Source: CAZDDI01 sp964504195
GTDB lineage: Bacteria > Chloroflexota > Anaerolineae > B4-G1 > SLSP01
Assembly (NCBI GenBank): GCA_964504195.1
Contig: CAZDDI010000051.1
Span: 1-34,622 of the forward strand
Length of the DNA: 34,622 nucleotides
Direction: 5' to 3'
In this document: positions 23,925-32,574 of the stretch, piece by piece
How the letters are laid out: each line of letters begins with the position of its first letter
Numbering within the stretch: position 1 is the first letter of the stretch
Notes under the pieces: model-generated
What the model saw: the letters and a program-made list of their open reading frames with translations, nothing else
What the model was told of the DNA's origin: nothing
Databases searched by the model: none
Position numbers and translations under genes: made by a program

Positions 23925-24689
23925 TCACCCAAACCGCCCGGTAATGTAATCCTCAGTGCGCTTTTCCTGCGGCGCGATGAAGATCTCCCGGCCTGGCCCT
24001 TGCTCCACCAGTTCGCCCTGCAAGAAGAATGCGCCCCAATCGGCCACACGCGCGGCTTGCTGCACACTATGCGGCACGATTAGGATGGTGTAATGCTCCT
24101 TGAGCAGCTGCAACGAGCTTTCGACTTTGGCCGTAGAAATGGGATCCAACCCCGACGTAGGCTCGTCGAGCATGATGACCTCCGGCTGCAAGGCGAGCGT
24201 GCGTGCCAGACAGAGCCGCTGTTGCTGCCCGCCGGAGAGCGCGTGGGCTGGATCATGCAGCCGGTCGCGCACTTCTTCCCAGAGCGCAGCCTGGTTCAAG
24301 CACCGCTCCGCCGTTTCATCCAATACACTCTGCTTACGGATACCGGCCAACTCCATGCTATAGGTAATGTTCCTGTAGATGCTCATCGGCAGCACAACGG
24401 GACGCGCAAACACCATGCCTACCCGCCGCCGCAGGGCGATAACCGGATAACCCGGCGCGTAAATATCCTCGTCATCCAACAGGATGTGGCCGGTTTGCAG
24501 GTCCACATCCACCAAATCATTGAGCCGATTGAGCGCACGCAGCAGCGAGCTCTTGCCGGCTCCGCCCGGGCCAAACAGCACATTGATTTGGCACTCGTAA
24601 ATGGGGAGTGTAATGTGGCGCAGGCTTTCGACGCCGTCAGAGTAGCGCAGGCTGAAGTCTTCGATACGGATTTTGACCGGCAAGCTCAT
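23925..24689 (-). CDS. pstB: Phosphate ABC transporter ATP-binding protein
   Basis: The protein has 254 residues, the usual PstB size. Walker A is GPGGAGKS at 40-47, the ABC signature is LSGGQQQRL at 151-159, and Walker B is VIMLDEPTSGLDP from 171. It powers phosphate import through PstC and PstA. The Q-loop reads VGMVFARPVVLP (90-101), where PstB proteins normally have FQ-P; the Gln that contacts the catalytic metal is Ala95 here. The ATG at 24689 has a GAGGGG site. It is last in pstSCAB, 12 bases after pstA, and is followed by a strong terminator. Confidence 0.9.
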   Translation of the reverse strand: MSLPVKIRIEDFSLRYSDGVESLRHITLPIYECQINVLFGPGGAGKSSLLRALNRLNDLVDVDLQTGHILLDDEDIYAPGYPVIALRRRVGMVFARPVVLPMSIYRNITYSMELAGIRKQSVLDETAERCLNQAALWEEVRDRLHDPAHALSGGQQQRLCLARTLALQPEVIMLDEPTSGLDPISTAKVESSLQLLKEHYTILIVPHSVQQAARVADWGAFFLQGELVEQGPGREIFIAPQEKRTEDYITGRFG

Positions 24690-24701
24690 AACACGCCCCT
24701 C

Positions 24702-25550
24702 TTACCAGAACCGTTGACTACGGTAGCGTCGCCGGATGAGCGTGGCAACCACATTCATCGAAAGCACAAAGATCAGTAGCACCAGCGCCGTCCCGTACTG
24801 GATGCGCACCGGCATCCCCGGTACCTGCGTGCTGATGACGAAGAGATGATACGGCAGCGCCATCGTCTGGTCGAACATGGATTGCGGCAGGCGCGGCAGG
24901 AAGAAGGCCGCGACGGTGAAGAGGATCGGCGCCGTCTCGCCGGCGGCGCGCTCCAGGCCCAGGATGATGCCGGTGATGATGCCGGGCAACGCCTGCGGCA
25001 ACACTACCCGCTGAATCGTCTGCCAACGGGTACCACCCAGGCTAATGCTGACCACGCGGAACGATTGCGGCACCGCGCGCAACGACTCTTCCGCCGTGCT
25101 GATGATGATGGGCAGCGTCATAATGCCCAACGTGAGCGAACCGGCCAGAATCGAAGTACCGAATTGCAGGAAGATGACAAACAGGCCCAGTCCGAAAAGC
25201 CCGAAGACCACCGAGGGGATTCCGGCCAGGTTGATGATGGCGATGCGGATGGCACGGGTAAGCGTATTATCGCCCGCGTACTCCGAGAGGTAGATAGCTG
25301 CGCCCACGCCAATCGGTACGGCCACCACTGCCGTCCCCAGCGTGAGCCAGAGCGTGCCCACGATGGCCGGCCAGATGCCGCCGGCCTTCATCCCATCGCG
25401 CGGCATCGCCGTAAGAAATTCCCAGCTGATGGCACTGACGCCTTCAATGACAATGTAGACCACAATCGCCAAAATGGGCAGCACCACCAATAGCGCCGCC
25501 AGCGTGATGACAGTAAAAGCAATGCGTTGCGTCAGTTGCCGCGATATCAC
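24702..25550 (-). CDS. pstA: Phosphate ABC transporter permease PstA
   Basis: The protein has 282 residues with six hydrophobic segments. The permease EAA-type loop is present (SLRAVPQSFRVVSISLGGTRWQTI), as are VFGLFGLGLFV, the central membrane stretch, and ERAAGETAPILFT, typical of PstA. The GTG start at 25550 overlaps the pstC stop by GTGA, with an AAGGG site just upstream, so it is coupled to pstC. Confidence 0.93.
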   Translation of the reverse strand: MISRQLTQRIAFTVITLAALLVVLPILAIVVYIVIEGVSAISWEFLTAMPRDGMKAGGIWPAIVGTLWLTLGTAVVAVPIGVGAAIYLSEYAGDNTLTRAIRIAIINLAGIPSVVFGLFGLGLFVIFLQFGTSILAGSLTLGIMTLPIIISTAEESLRAVPQSFRVVSISLGGTRWQTIQRVVLPQALPGIITGIILGLERAAGETAPILFTVAAFFLPRLPQSMFDQTMALPYHLFVISTQVPGMPVRIQYGTALVLLIFVLSMNVVATLIRRRYRSQRFW

Positions 25551-26461
25551 GAGAGCACCCTTTCTGCGCGCTTAACCTGGCGGAAGACGACCGCTGCCGC
25601 CGCCATGTTGACAATAAACGTAATCACAAACAGGGTCAACCCGACCGCGAAGAGTACGAAGTAGTGTTGGCTACCCTGCGCCACCTCACCCATCTCGGCC
25701 GCAATGGTGGCTGTCATGGTGCGGACGGGCAGGAAGAGATCGCGGGGCGTCAACGCCAGGCGCGGCGCGTTGCCCGTTACCATCATCACCGTCATCGTCT
25801 CGCCGATGGCACGCCCCACCCCCAACATCAATGCGGTCAGCACGCCGGTGCGCGCCGCCGGCACCACGATTTTCCAAATTACCTGCCAGCGCGTCATCCC
25901 CAACGCCAGTCCCGCGTCACGGTAGGTCGCCGGCACGGCATCGAGGGCATCTTCCGCCACACTGACAATGGTGGGCAGCGCCATCCATGCCAGCAACAGC
26001 GCCCCCGTGAAGGCCGTCAGACCAGTGGGAATATCGAGCGCTACACGAATGAGCGGCGAGAGGGCTACCATCCCGATGAAACCGATGACCACCGAGGGAA
26101 TACCCGCCAACACCTCAATAAAGGGCTTGAGGATATCCCGCACCCAGGAAGGCGCGATTTCACCGACAAAAATGGCGGTCATCAAGCCCAGGGGGAGCGC
26201 GAAAATGGCCGCACCAACGGTGACAATGAGCGACCCCAGCACCAGCGGCAGCAAACCGTAGTAACCTTCAATGGGATACCAACGGGTTACCAACAGGGAA
26301 GTGAGCGGTACAGTCGTAAAGGCCGGAGCGCCTTCGCGGATGAGGAAAAAGAAAATCAGCGCCACCAGTACAATCGCCGAGATTCCGGCAATCTGAATAG
26401 CGCGTTCGATCAAGAATTCAAGCCACGCTTGTGACTTTGAATGTGAGGGGGCAACGTTCAT
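25547..26461 (-). CDS. pstC: Phosphate ABC transporter permease PstC
   Basis: The protein has 304 residues with six hydrophobic segments. Markers are GIPSVVIGFIGMVAL, EDALDAVPATYRDAGLALGMTRWQ (the cytoplasmic coupling loop) and GRAIGETMTVMMV, all characteristic of PstC. The ATG overlaps the pstS stop in an ATGA. Together with PstA it forms the inner-membrane phosphate channel. Confidence 0.93.
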   Translation of the reverse strand: MNVAPSHSKSQAWLEFLIERAIQIAGISAIVLVALIFFFLIREGAPAFTTVPLTSLLVTRWYPIEGYYGLLPLVLGSLIVTVGAAIFALPLGLMTAIFVGEIAPSWVRDILKPFIEVLAGIPSVVIGFIGMVALSPLIRVALDIPTGLTAFTGALLLAWMALPTIVSVAEDALDAVPATYRDAGLALGMTRWQVIWKIVVPAARTGVLTALMLGVGRAIGETMTVMMVTGNAPRLALTPRDLFLPVRTMTATIAAEMGEVAQGSQHYFVLFAVGLTLFVITFIVNMAAAAVVFRQVKRAERVLS

Positions 26462-27360
26462 GGGGCCTCCGCCTGATACGGCACAAAACCCAGATCAAGC
26501 ACAATCTTTTGGGCCTCTGGCCCCATCAACCAGGCCAAATACACAGCCACCGGCCCTTCAGGTACGCCCGCTGCGTAAATGAACATATCACGCGAAATGG
26601 GATAATCTCCGCTCGTCACCAGCTCCACTGAGGCCGGCCAGAACGGCCCGGCGGCATCCAGGCCCACCGCCACGATCTTCATGTCCCCCGTCACATAACC
26701 TAGCCCATCATAACCGATGGCGTTAGGATTGAGGCGCACTTCCGCTCCGATCCCTTCGGAAGACGGCAACAGCAATGTGTCGGGGGAGAACAAGGTCCGG
26801 TTGTGGGGATCGTTCATCCGCACAACCGCTTCGAGGAAATAGACGTGGGTGCCGGAGTTGGTCTCGCGGGACAGCCGCACAATGGGGCGATCCTCACCGC
26901 CCACCTCGCGCCAATTGGTGATTTTGCCACTGTAGATATCGGAAATCTGCTGGAGGGTGAGCTGATCTACCGGGTTGCTAGGATGCACAATGATAGCGAT
27001 AGCATCGTGGGCGATGATGTATTCTTGTGGATCAATGCCGTTAGCGCGCGCCGAAGCGATCTCTTCATCCTTGATACGCCGCGAAGCATTGGCAAGATGC
27101 ACATTATTGTTGATTAAGGCGGCGATGCCCGTGCCTGAACCGCCGCCGGTAACGGCGATACGCGCTTCCGGGTACAAGGCCTGGTAGCGTTCGGCCCAGG
27201 CCAGCGCCAGGTTGACCATCGTATCAGAGCCTTTGTTCTGAATGGTCATCACCGGTTCCTGACCCGCGCCAGAACCATCGCCCGCGCGGCGACAGCTCGC
27301 AAGCGAAAGGCTGACAAGGGCTAACAACGCGAACAATGATAGACGTAACCGCTTTCTCAC
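26458..27360 (-). CDS. pstS: Phosphate-binding lipoprotein PstS
   Basis: The protein has 300 residues. The signal peptide ends in a lipobox, L20-A-S-C23. The mature part starts VMTIQNKGSDTMV, with the Ser/Asp cluster that binds phosphate, then VTGGGSGTGIAAL, ISDIYSGKITNWREVGG and RETNSGTHVYFLE, all typical of PstS-family proteins. It captures phosphate outside the membrane for PstCAB. The start is a GTG at 27360. A consensus TATAAT lies seven bases upstream and there is no ribosome site, so the transcript appears to be leaderless. It is the first gene of the operon. Confidence 0.92.
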   Translation of the reverse strand: MRKRLRLSLFALLALVSLSLASCRRAGDGSGAGQEPVMTIQNKGSDTMVNLALAWAERYQALYPEARIAVTGGGSGTGIAALINNNVHLANASRRIKDEEIASARANGIDPQEYIIAHDAIAIIVHPSNPVDQLTLQQISDIYSGKITNWREVGGEDRPIVRLSRETNSGTHVYFLEAVVRMNDPHNRTLFSPDTLLLPSSEGIGAEVRLNPNAIGYDGLGYVTGDMKIVAVGLDAAGPFWPASVELVTSGDYPISRDMFIYAAGVPEGPVAVYLAWLMGPEAQKIVLDLGFVPYQAEAP

Positions 27361-27367
27361 AAAGCGA

Positions 27368-27395
27368 ATTATACCCGGTTCAGGGAGAAATTCAA
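27368..27395 (-). promoter_or_regulatory. Sigma-70 promoter of the pst operon, leaderless
   Basis: The minus strand reads TTGAAT, a 16-base spacer, TATAAT. Transcription should start at or within a base or two of the GTG start codon. No clear direct-repeat Pho box is visible upstream. Confidence 0.65.
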
Positions 27396-28010
27396 ACGCG
27401 GCGTCAGAGCTATCGCATTTGGGTTAAGCGAGGCGTGGTCGGAGACTATTCCCCGCACGCTCTGGTCGGTCTCCGACCACGCCAGTCTGCGTTCCATAAC
27501 TAAAATGAAACACTGCCATCACATTTAAGGCAATACTGCAAAAGTAACCCTGTACTACGCTCAAAATGTAGCGCAGGATTCATCCTGCATTGGCGGGCAC
27601 AGGATAATCCTGTGCTACGCTGATTGATAATTGACAGGGTGATTTTTGCGCTATTGCCATTTAAGACCGTACCGCAAAACTAACCCTGTAGTAGGCTCAA
27701 AACACGCATATTGACAGCTTTGACAGGGCGACTTTTGCGCGATTGCCGTCCAAAGCAATGCCGGAGGCAACCGGGAGAGGCTTCGGCAGGCTCAGCCACC
27801 GGGCTGCTCCGGTGCCTGAGCCTGTCGAAGGCCTCTGCGCTCGGCAAAGGCCGTACCGCAAAACTAACCCTGTAGTAGGCTCAAAACACGCATATTGACA
27901 GCTTTGACAGGGCGACTTTTGCGCTATTGCCATTTAAGGCTCAAAGCCCCGTCTCGGGCCGGCTTGGGCGCGCATAAACCGCTGGTAAATCGGGGACACC
28001 CGGGACGGGG
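27396..28010. repeat. Repeat cluster before the RHS tract: families V, C and S
   Basis: No gene is seen. The gap holds a hairpin with 15-bp arms GGCGTGGTCGGAGAC (27432-27483) and a family C copy (27532-27657) nearly identical to 7912-8036. Two perfect 74-base direct repeats follow (27667-27740 and 27851-27924), flanking a CGGCAGGCTCAG/CTGAGCCTGTCG hairpin (about 27778-27838). A family S copy (27925-27988) is cut off where RHS homology begins. Confidence 0.75.
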
Positions 28011-29149
28011 GCAACTCCTGGCGACCTCGGACGGGACGCGCTACCTGCACGGACTGGGGCTGGCGGCGGTGCGGCACGCGGGGGCGTGGTACTATCCGCA
28101 TACCGATGCGCTAGGCAGCCTCCGCCGATGGAGCGACGCGAGCGGGCAGGTGGTGGGCGCGCGGGAGTACGATCCGTTTGGCGCGATCACGCAGCAGCAG
28201 GGCGTGATCCCCGCCCCGCTGGGCTTCGCGGGCGAGTGGCACGATAGCGCAACGGGATTACAATATCTGCGCGCACGCTGGTACCAACCGGCGACGGGGC
28301 GGTTCACGTCCAACGCCGTAGGCGTTGGCGGTAGACCCGTTCCCCGGCGTGCTCCCCCTCCCGGCGACGCAGCACCCGTATCAGTACGCGCTCAACAACC
28401 CGCTGCGATATACGGATCCGAGCGGGGAGTCGGTGTTGTTGTCGGTGCTGATGGCGGTGGGCATCGGCGCGGTGATTGGCAGGGCGGTAGGCGGGATCGG
28501 GTACGCGCTCCAGCATCCCGACCAGTCGCTGGGCGAATATGCGCGCAATGCGGAGTTCCAGCGGGCGGTGGGCATCGGCGCGGCGAGTGGGGCCGTCGCC
28601 GGGCTGGTGGGGTGGGCGGTGCCTTCCCTGTTCCCCGCCGCGGGGAGTTTCTGGGGCGCGGTGGGCCTCGGCGCGCTGACCGGAGCGTTGACCAGTGGCG
28701 CCGGGCAGGTGGTTACCAATTTGCTGACGCCTTGCACACCCTGGAATCATAACCTCGGCTGGGCCATCCTCACTGGAGCGCTCGGTGGAGCGCTTGCCGG
28801 CGGCGTCGGGTATGGGATTCGGCAGTGGGCGGCATCTGCACGTCCGGTTAACAGTCGCGGTGTACCTTATCCCGATGTGGATGTCCCTGGCTACGGCAAA
28901 GTGCCGTTTCCAAAGGGGCCATACACGCCCAATAACACACAGATGAGGACTTCATTCCACTCATCTTACCGTCAACAGTTTAAATCTTGGTGGATTGGTC
29001 AGGGCAGACCTTGGCCTAATGCTTTAGTGAACATTCATCATATCAAGCCCCTACAATTTGGCGGTACAAATACTTTTGATAACCTTATCCCGTTGGAGAA
29101 ACCAATTCATGATCTCTTCACCAATTGGTGGAGATATTTTCAACCATAG
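28011..29149 (+). pseudogene. RHS cassette A: displaced RHS 3' end with HNH nuclease tip, frameshifted
   Basis: The RHS core is read in one frame to GRFT at about 28307. There, a 22-base palindromic sequence replaces two bases found in cassettes B-D and shifts the frame. The rest continues in another frame: VDPFPGVLPLPATQHPYQYALNN, LRYTDPSGE, a glycine-rich membrane-like linker, PDVDVPGYGKVPFP, and a tip with NIHHIKPLQFGGTNTFDNLIPLEKPIHDLF. That tip is an HNH/endonuclease VII-type nuclease toxin with paired His and a final His. No start codon with a ribosome site precedes the core, and the gene begins mid-repeat, as expected of an orphan tip acquired by recombination. The tip could still be made from a downstream start such as TTG at 28325. 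Confidence 0.8.
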
Positions 29150-29165
29150 ATAAGAGGTAACAACG

Positions 29166-29540
29166 ATGTCTAAAGCGAGCAAAGCGTTTTTAAGAGAACT
29201 TCACACGTTAATAAATTACGATGTCAGTATCGCCATGGAGGCAATCACAGGCAGTAAACTAATCGAGCATAGCGACTCGGTGGGTCTAGTAGGACTAAGC
29301 GAAAAAGAGATTAGGGCACTAGGAAACATCCACTTAACACCCGAACAAGTATTGGCTCTTAAGAAAGCATTGATTGCAACGGGGCGTGGGATAGTCTTTG
29401 GTCTACTGTGTATTATTGACGGTGTGGCATACACCGAATCTGAAGACATTCCAGACTTGGCTCTCGTCAATCGAGCTACAGGCGAGAATCTGTCAGATCA
29501 ATTCTTGCACGACGAGTTCTACGAAGTTGCTCCCGAATGA
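29166..29540 (+). CDS. Candidate immunity protein for the HNH toxin
   Basis: The protein has 124 residues, is soluble and acidic, and ends SDQFLHDEFYEVAPE. It starts 16 bases after the toxin stop with an AGAGGT site, the standard position of an immunity gene. GC content drops from the RHS core into this gene. I recognise no named immunity family. A stem-loop terminator follows at 29604. Confidence 0.65.
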   Translation: MSKASKAFLRELHTLINYDVSIAMEAITGSKLIEHSDSVGLVGLSEKEIRALGNIHLTPEQVLALKKALIATGRGIVFGLLCIIDGVAYTESEDIPDLALVNRATGENLSDQFLHDEFYEVAPE

Positions 29541-29603
29541 TCGTAAATCAAAGCAAGGTATATTAACCTGCAAGAGACCTTTATCTCGCAAGCCTTGAGC
29601 CGA

Positions 29604-29648
29604 GGTGAGCGTCCTGAAGCCCATCAAAGGACGCTCACCCAGGCTTTT
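29604..29648 (+). terminator. Terminator after immunity gene A
   Basis: Perfect 12-bp arms, GGTGAGCGTCCT and its complement (29604-29615, 29628-29639), with a 12-base loop, are followed shortly by CTTTT. Confidence 0.6.
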
Positions 29649-29703
29649 GGGAGTCATAATCCATGCGGTGGTAGGCGAGTGCTAAGGCCCGTTCGGCATA
29701 CCG

Positions 29704-30492
29704 ATGAATCGCCAGGGCGTGATCCCCACACCGCTAGGCTTCGCGGGCGAGTGGCACGATAGCGCAACGGGGTTACAATACCTGCGCGCACGCTGGTATC
29801 AACCAGCGACGGGGCGCTTCACGCAGGTAGACCCCTTCCCCGGCGTGCTCTCTCTCCCGGCGACGCAGCATCCGTATCAGTACGCACTCAACAATCCGCT
29901 GCGGTACACGGATCCGAGTGGGGAATTTGTGTTGCCTGCCGGGTTAGCTCTGGTTGTGGCCGCGGGCTTTCTCGCGGGTGTGCTCTACGATGCGGCGCAG
30001 CAATATCAAGAACACGGGTGGGCATGTTATAATCCGCTACAAGGGTTACTCGCCGGGCTGACTGGCGCGGCTATTGCTGGTACAACGGCGCTGACAGTTG
30101 TGTGGCTATTGTCTTTTGGAGGAATGGGAATTCAAGGACTGGGATTATTATTTGGACATGTAGGGTTATTTAAGATAGGCACCAATGTGCTTATGATGGC
30201 AGCGCTGGTTTCCAATTGGCTATGGGTGGGTACGCCTATAATAGATAGCCATGGGATTCGGCAGTGGGGGATAGGAAGAGTTAAACCAGTTGCAGAACCG
30301 CTTCCCCCTGGTTGGAATGAGAAATGGGAACAAATGTACGGAGTAAGAGGTAATACTCCACATTGGTTCGACGAAGCTGGTGGAGAATGGCGTTGGCACG
30401 CGCCAGACCGATGGCATACAGTAAGCCACTGGGATTACAATCCATGGACGGAGTGGAATAGCAAATGGAAGAACATCTATCCAGGGAAATAG
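29704..30492 (+). CDS. RHS cassette B: displaced RHS tip with Trp/His-rich toxin domain
   Basis: The frame has 262 residues. RHS homology starts abruptly at about 29712 (QGVIPTPLGFAGEWHD), giving about 70 residues of core to YTDPSGE. A linker with three or four hydrophobic segments covers about 80-170. The tip at about 195-262 contains PLPPGWNEKW, GGEWRWHAPDRWHTVSHWD and NPWTEWNSKW. The clustered His, Asp and Trp look like the catalytic tip of a polymorphic toxin, possibly a nuclease; I cannot assign the family with confidence. The ATG has no ribosome site, so this is an orphan cassette rather than a normal gene. The linker is nearly identical to that of cassette C. Confidence 0.72.
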   Translation: MNRQGVIPTPLGFAGEWHDSATGLQYLRARWYQPATGRFTQVDPFPGVLSLPATQHPYQYALNNPLRYTDPSGEFVLPAGLALVVAAGFLAGVLYDAAQQYQEHGWACYNPLQGLLAGLTGAAIAGTTALTVVWLLSFGGMGIQGLGLLFGHVGLFKIGTNVLMMAALVSNWLWVGTPIIDSHGIRQWGIGRVKPVAEPLPPGWNEKWEQMYGVRGNTPHWFDEAGGEWRWHAPDRWHTVSHWDYNPWTEWNSKWKNIYPGK

Positions 30493-30495
30493 CAA

Positions 30496-30924
30496 ATGAC
30501 TGAAAAACGCGATAGTGACCAAAAAATTTTGATAAGCTTTGGCGAGGGGGCCTACGGGCCGTCCATAAGAATAGAATCTTGCTCAATAGAAGGTATTATG
30601 GAGATCAGGAATCTCTTTTTAGAGCTAGCTGCAGGAAGGGTGCGCGAAATCAGACTTCACGAAATTGGTTCTTTGAAGATTGAAGACATAAAGGAATTCT
30701 TTCTCAAATATGTGCCGGGGGAAAGAGCGCATAGGAAAACCTTAAAGCTTGCCCAAACTGCTTCAAAAGGTCTTATCTTCCATTGGGAAAGATCATCCGA
30801 GGGATGGATGGAGTGTGCTGAACTGCTTGAGGGAATACTTCAGGACCAAAGTCCTGGACATCAATATCTGACCGACGAGGCTATTGATGATGCTCTGGTA
30901 ATAGTGAGTTTTATGGAGTTATAA
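30496..30924 (+). CDS. Candidate immunity protein for cassette B
   Basis: The protein has 142 residues, is soluble and acidic, with alternating strands and helices. It begins three bases after the toxin stop, with AGGGA upstream, so the pair would be cotranslated. No known family is recognised. Position and size are the reasons for the call. Confidence 0.65.
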   Translation: MTEKRDSDQKILISFGEGAYGPSIRIESCSIEGIMEIRNLFLELAAGRVREIRLHEIGSLKIEDIKEFFLKYVPGERAHRKTLKLAQTASKGLIFHWERSSEGWMECAELLEGILQDQSPGHQYLTDEAIDDALVIVSFMEL

Positions 30925-31079
30925 TCCCGATTTCAGAAAATAGTAGCGATTGAAATTGGTGAGTGCGGTTTTCTCTGCATGCATTACCTTTAGAATCAGC
31001 CTACGTAGAAAATCTCGCCCGTTTAACTCACTGTTTTAGCGGTAGAAACGCCCTCGAGGACTGTCGCTGTCTCGCTCAC
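30925..31079 (+). other. Junction DNA between cassettes B and C
   Basis: No gene is seen. A short stretch unlike the RHS core leads in without a promoter. RHS homology resumes at about 31080 with TACGACCCGTATGGCGC. The frame of cassette C is open back to about 31035 but has no ATG. Confidence 0.5.
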
Positions 31080-31116
31080 CTACGACCCGTATGGCGCGCT
31101 TATTCAGCAGCAGGGC

Positions 31117-32109
31117 GTGATCCCTTCCCCGTTGGGCTTCGCGGGCGAGTGGCATGATCGCGCTACGGGGTTACAATACCTACGCGCACGCTGGTATCAA
31201 CCAGCGATGGGGCGCTTCACCCAGGTAGACCCGTTCCCCGGCGTGCTCGCCCTCCCGGCGACGCAGCATCCCTACCAGTACGCGCTCAACAATCCGCTGC
31301 GGTACACGGATCCGAGCGGGGAGTTTGTGTTGCCTGCCGGGTTAGCCCTGGTTGCCGCCGCCGGCTTTCTCGCGGGTGTGCTCTACGATGCGGCGCAACA
31401 ATATCAAGAACACGGGTGGGCATGTTATAATCCCTGGCAAGGACTCCTGGCCGGGCTAACGGGAGCCGCTATTGCCGGCGCCACCGCGTTAACGGCGGTT
31501 TCGTTGCTGTATGTCGGTGGGTTTGCTTTACAAGGTTTGGGGGTATGGTTGAGTGGCACAAGCCTGGGACTGCCTATCTGGGCTGCGAGTGTCACCAAAG
31601 TAGGCTTGTGGGGCGGAACTTCGCTTACCGCGTTGGGGTTGAGTTCGGCTTCTGTGGCGCTCATGGCCTCAAGTTGGTTGTGGACTGGGCAAGTTTTTGG
31701 GACCCCTTTCTATTCGGGACCCAAAGGCGGTTACTACAATCAAAGAACAAACGATCTAAATTGGGGATTGGGCAGCCAAGAACGTAAAACTATCCAAGAC
31801 CTATTGGCATCAGATGACTACCTTCGGCCTTCCTGGTTAATAGGAGCTGAGCCTGAACTAAGAGAGACAGCAAAATACATTTATGTGATAGACCTGAGTG
31901 GTACAATTTGGACCGCCAGAGCTGCCGGCGTCCATCATCCTGATTTGGTTAATGGTGGTAATGTAATGGGAGCGGGGGAATTGTATATCAATTCGCTAGG
32001 TAGAATTGTCAGAATTAATAATCAGTCAGGACACTATCAACCTCCTTCTCAAGAATTTTTTCGGTATATGCAACATTTGTTATCCAATCTCGGCATAGAA
32101 TTTCCATAA
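31117..32109 (+). CDS. RHS cassette C: displaced RHS tip with SGHYxPP-type toxin domain
   Basis: The frame has 330 residues from a GTG and is open further upstream. The RHS core runs from PLGFAGEWHD to YTDPSGE. The hydrophobic linker matches cassette B for about 55 residues and then diverges. The tip is at about 205-330: LVNGGNVMGAGELYINSLGR, IVRINNQSGHYQPP and an FFRYMQHLL helix. The GAGEL...INNQSGHYxPP pattern recurs at the end of several polymorphic toxins as I remember them; the activity is not known to me. No ribosome site precedes the core, which again suggests an orphan tip. Confidence 0.72.
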   Translation: MIPSPLGFAGEWHDRATGLQYLRARWYQPAMGRFTQVDPFPGVLALPATQHPYQYALNNPLRYTDPSGEFVLPAGLALVAAAGFLAGVLYDAAQQYQEHGWACYNPWQGLLAGLTGAAIAGATALTAVSLLYVGGFALQGLGVWLSGTSLGLPIWAASVTKVGLWGGTSLTALGLSSASVALMASSWLWTGQVFGTPFYSGPKGGYYNQRTNDLNWGLGSQERKTIQDLLASDDYLRPSWLIGAEPELRETAKYIYVIDLSGTIWTARAAGVHHPDLVNGGNVMGAGELYINSLGRIVRINNQSGHYQPPSQEFFRYMQHLLSNLGIEFP

Positions 32110-32125
32110 ACTATCAGGAGAAAAA

Positions 32126-32488
32126 ATGAATGCCTTCCAAGTGTATTTAATGGTGAAGGAAACAGAAAGGGCCGTAATAGCAAAATCTTTAGAAAACTAT
32201 TATGCTGTAATAGGCTTGGACATAGAACAATCAGAGAGAGATGTTACCGCTTTAATTACTTCGGGAGATATAGTTGTTGTGGATATAAGTTGTTCGTTAT
32301 CTGAGCAATATATTAAAGTCATACGAAGTAAAACACTCCATGTTGGCATCTTAATTTTAGCACGGGAAAACAAAGATATTACAAAACTTAGCAATGAATT
32401 GTATGACGCTGTAATCTTTTTTCCGATTAGTCAGGAAGAACTTGTGGGCAACATAGAAAGATTGCGGGCGAGATTAGGTAACAGTTAG
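32126..32488 (+). CDS. Candidate immunity protein for cassette C
   Basis: The protein has 120 residues of small alpha/beta type (DIVVVDISC, HVGILILAREN, DAVIFFPIS). It starts 16 bases after the toxin stop with AGGAG at good spacing. Its composition is AT-rich compared with the RHS core. No family is recognised. Confidence 0.65.
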   Translation: MNAFQVYLMVKETERAVIAKSLENYYAVIGLDIEQSERDVTALITSGDIVVVDISCSLSEQYIKVIRSKTLHVGILILARENKDITKLSNELYDAVIFFPISQEELVGNIERLRARLGNS

Positions 32489-32574
32489 TTCTTCTTCGCT
32501 CTAAATCCCAAGGACAAGGGCTTAAGATACGGGAAGTTATATTCTTTTACAGCCCTTAAGCGGTTTATCCACTG

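Noticed and set aside
27396..28010. Direct repeats as a CRISPR array
   Set aside because: Only two 74-base copies, with a long hairpin-containing interval and no regular spacers or cas genes.
30963..31157. Separate 64-codon gene between cassettes B and C
   Set aside because: It is an out-of-frame reading of the RHS core start with no ribosome site and no conserved residues.
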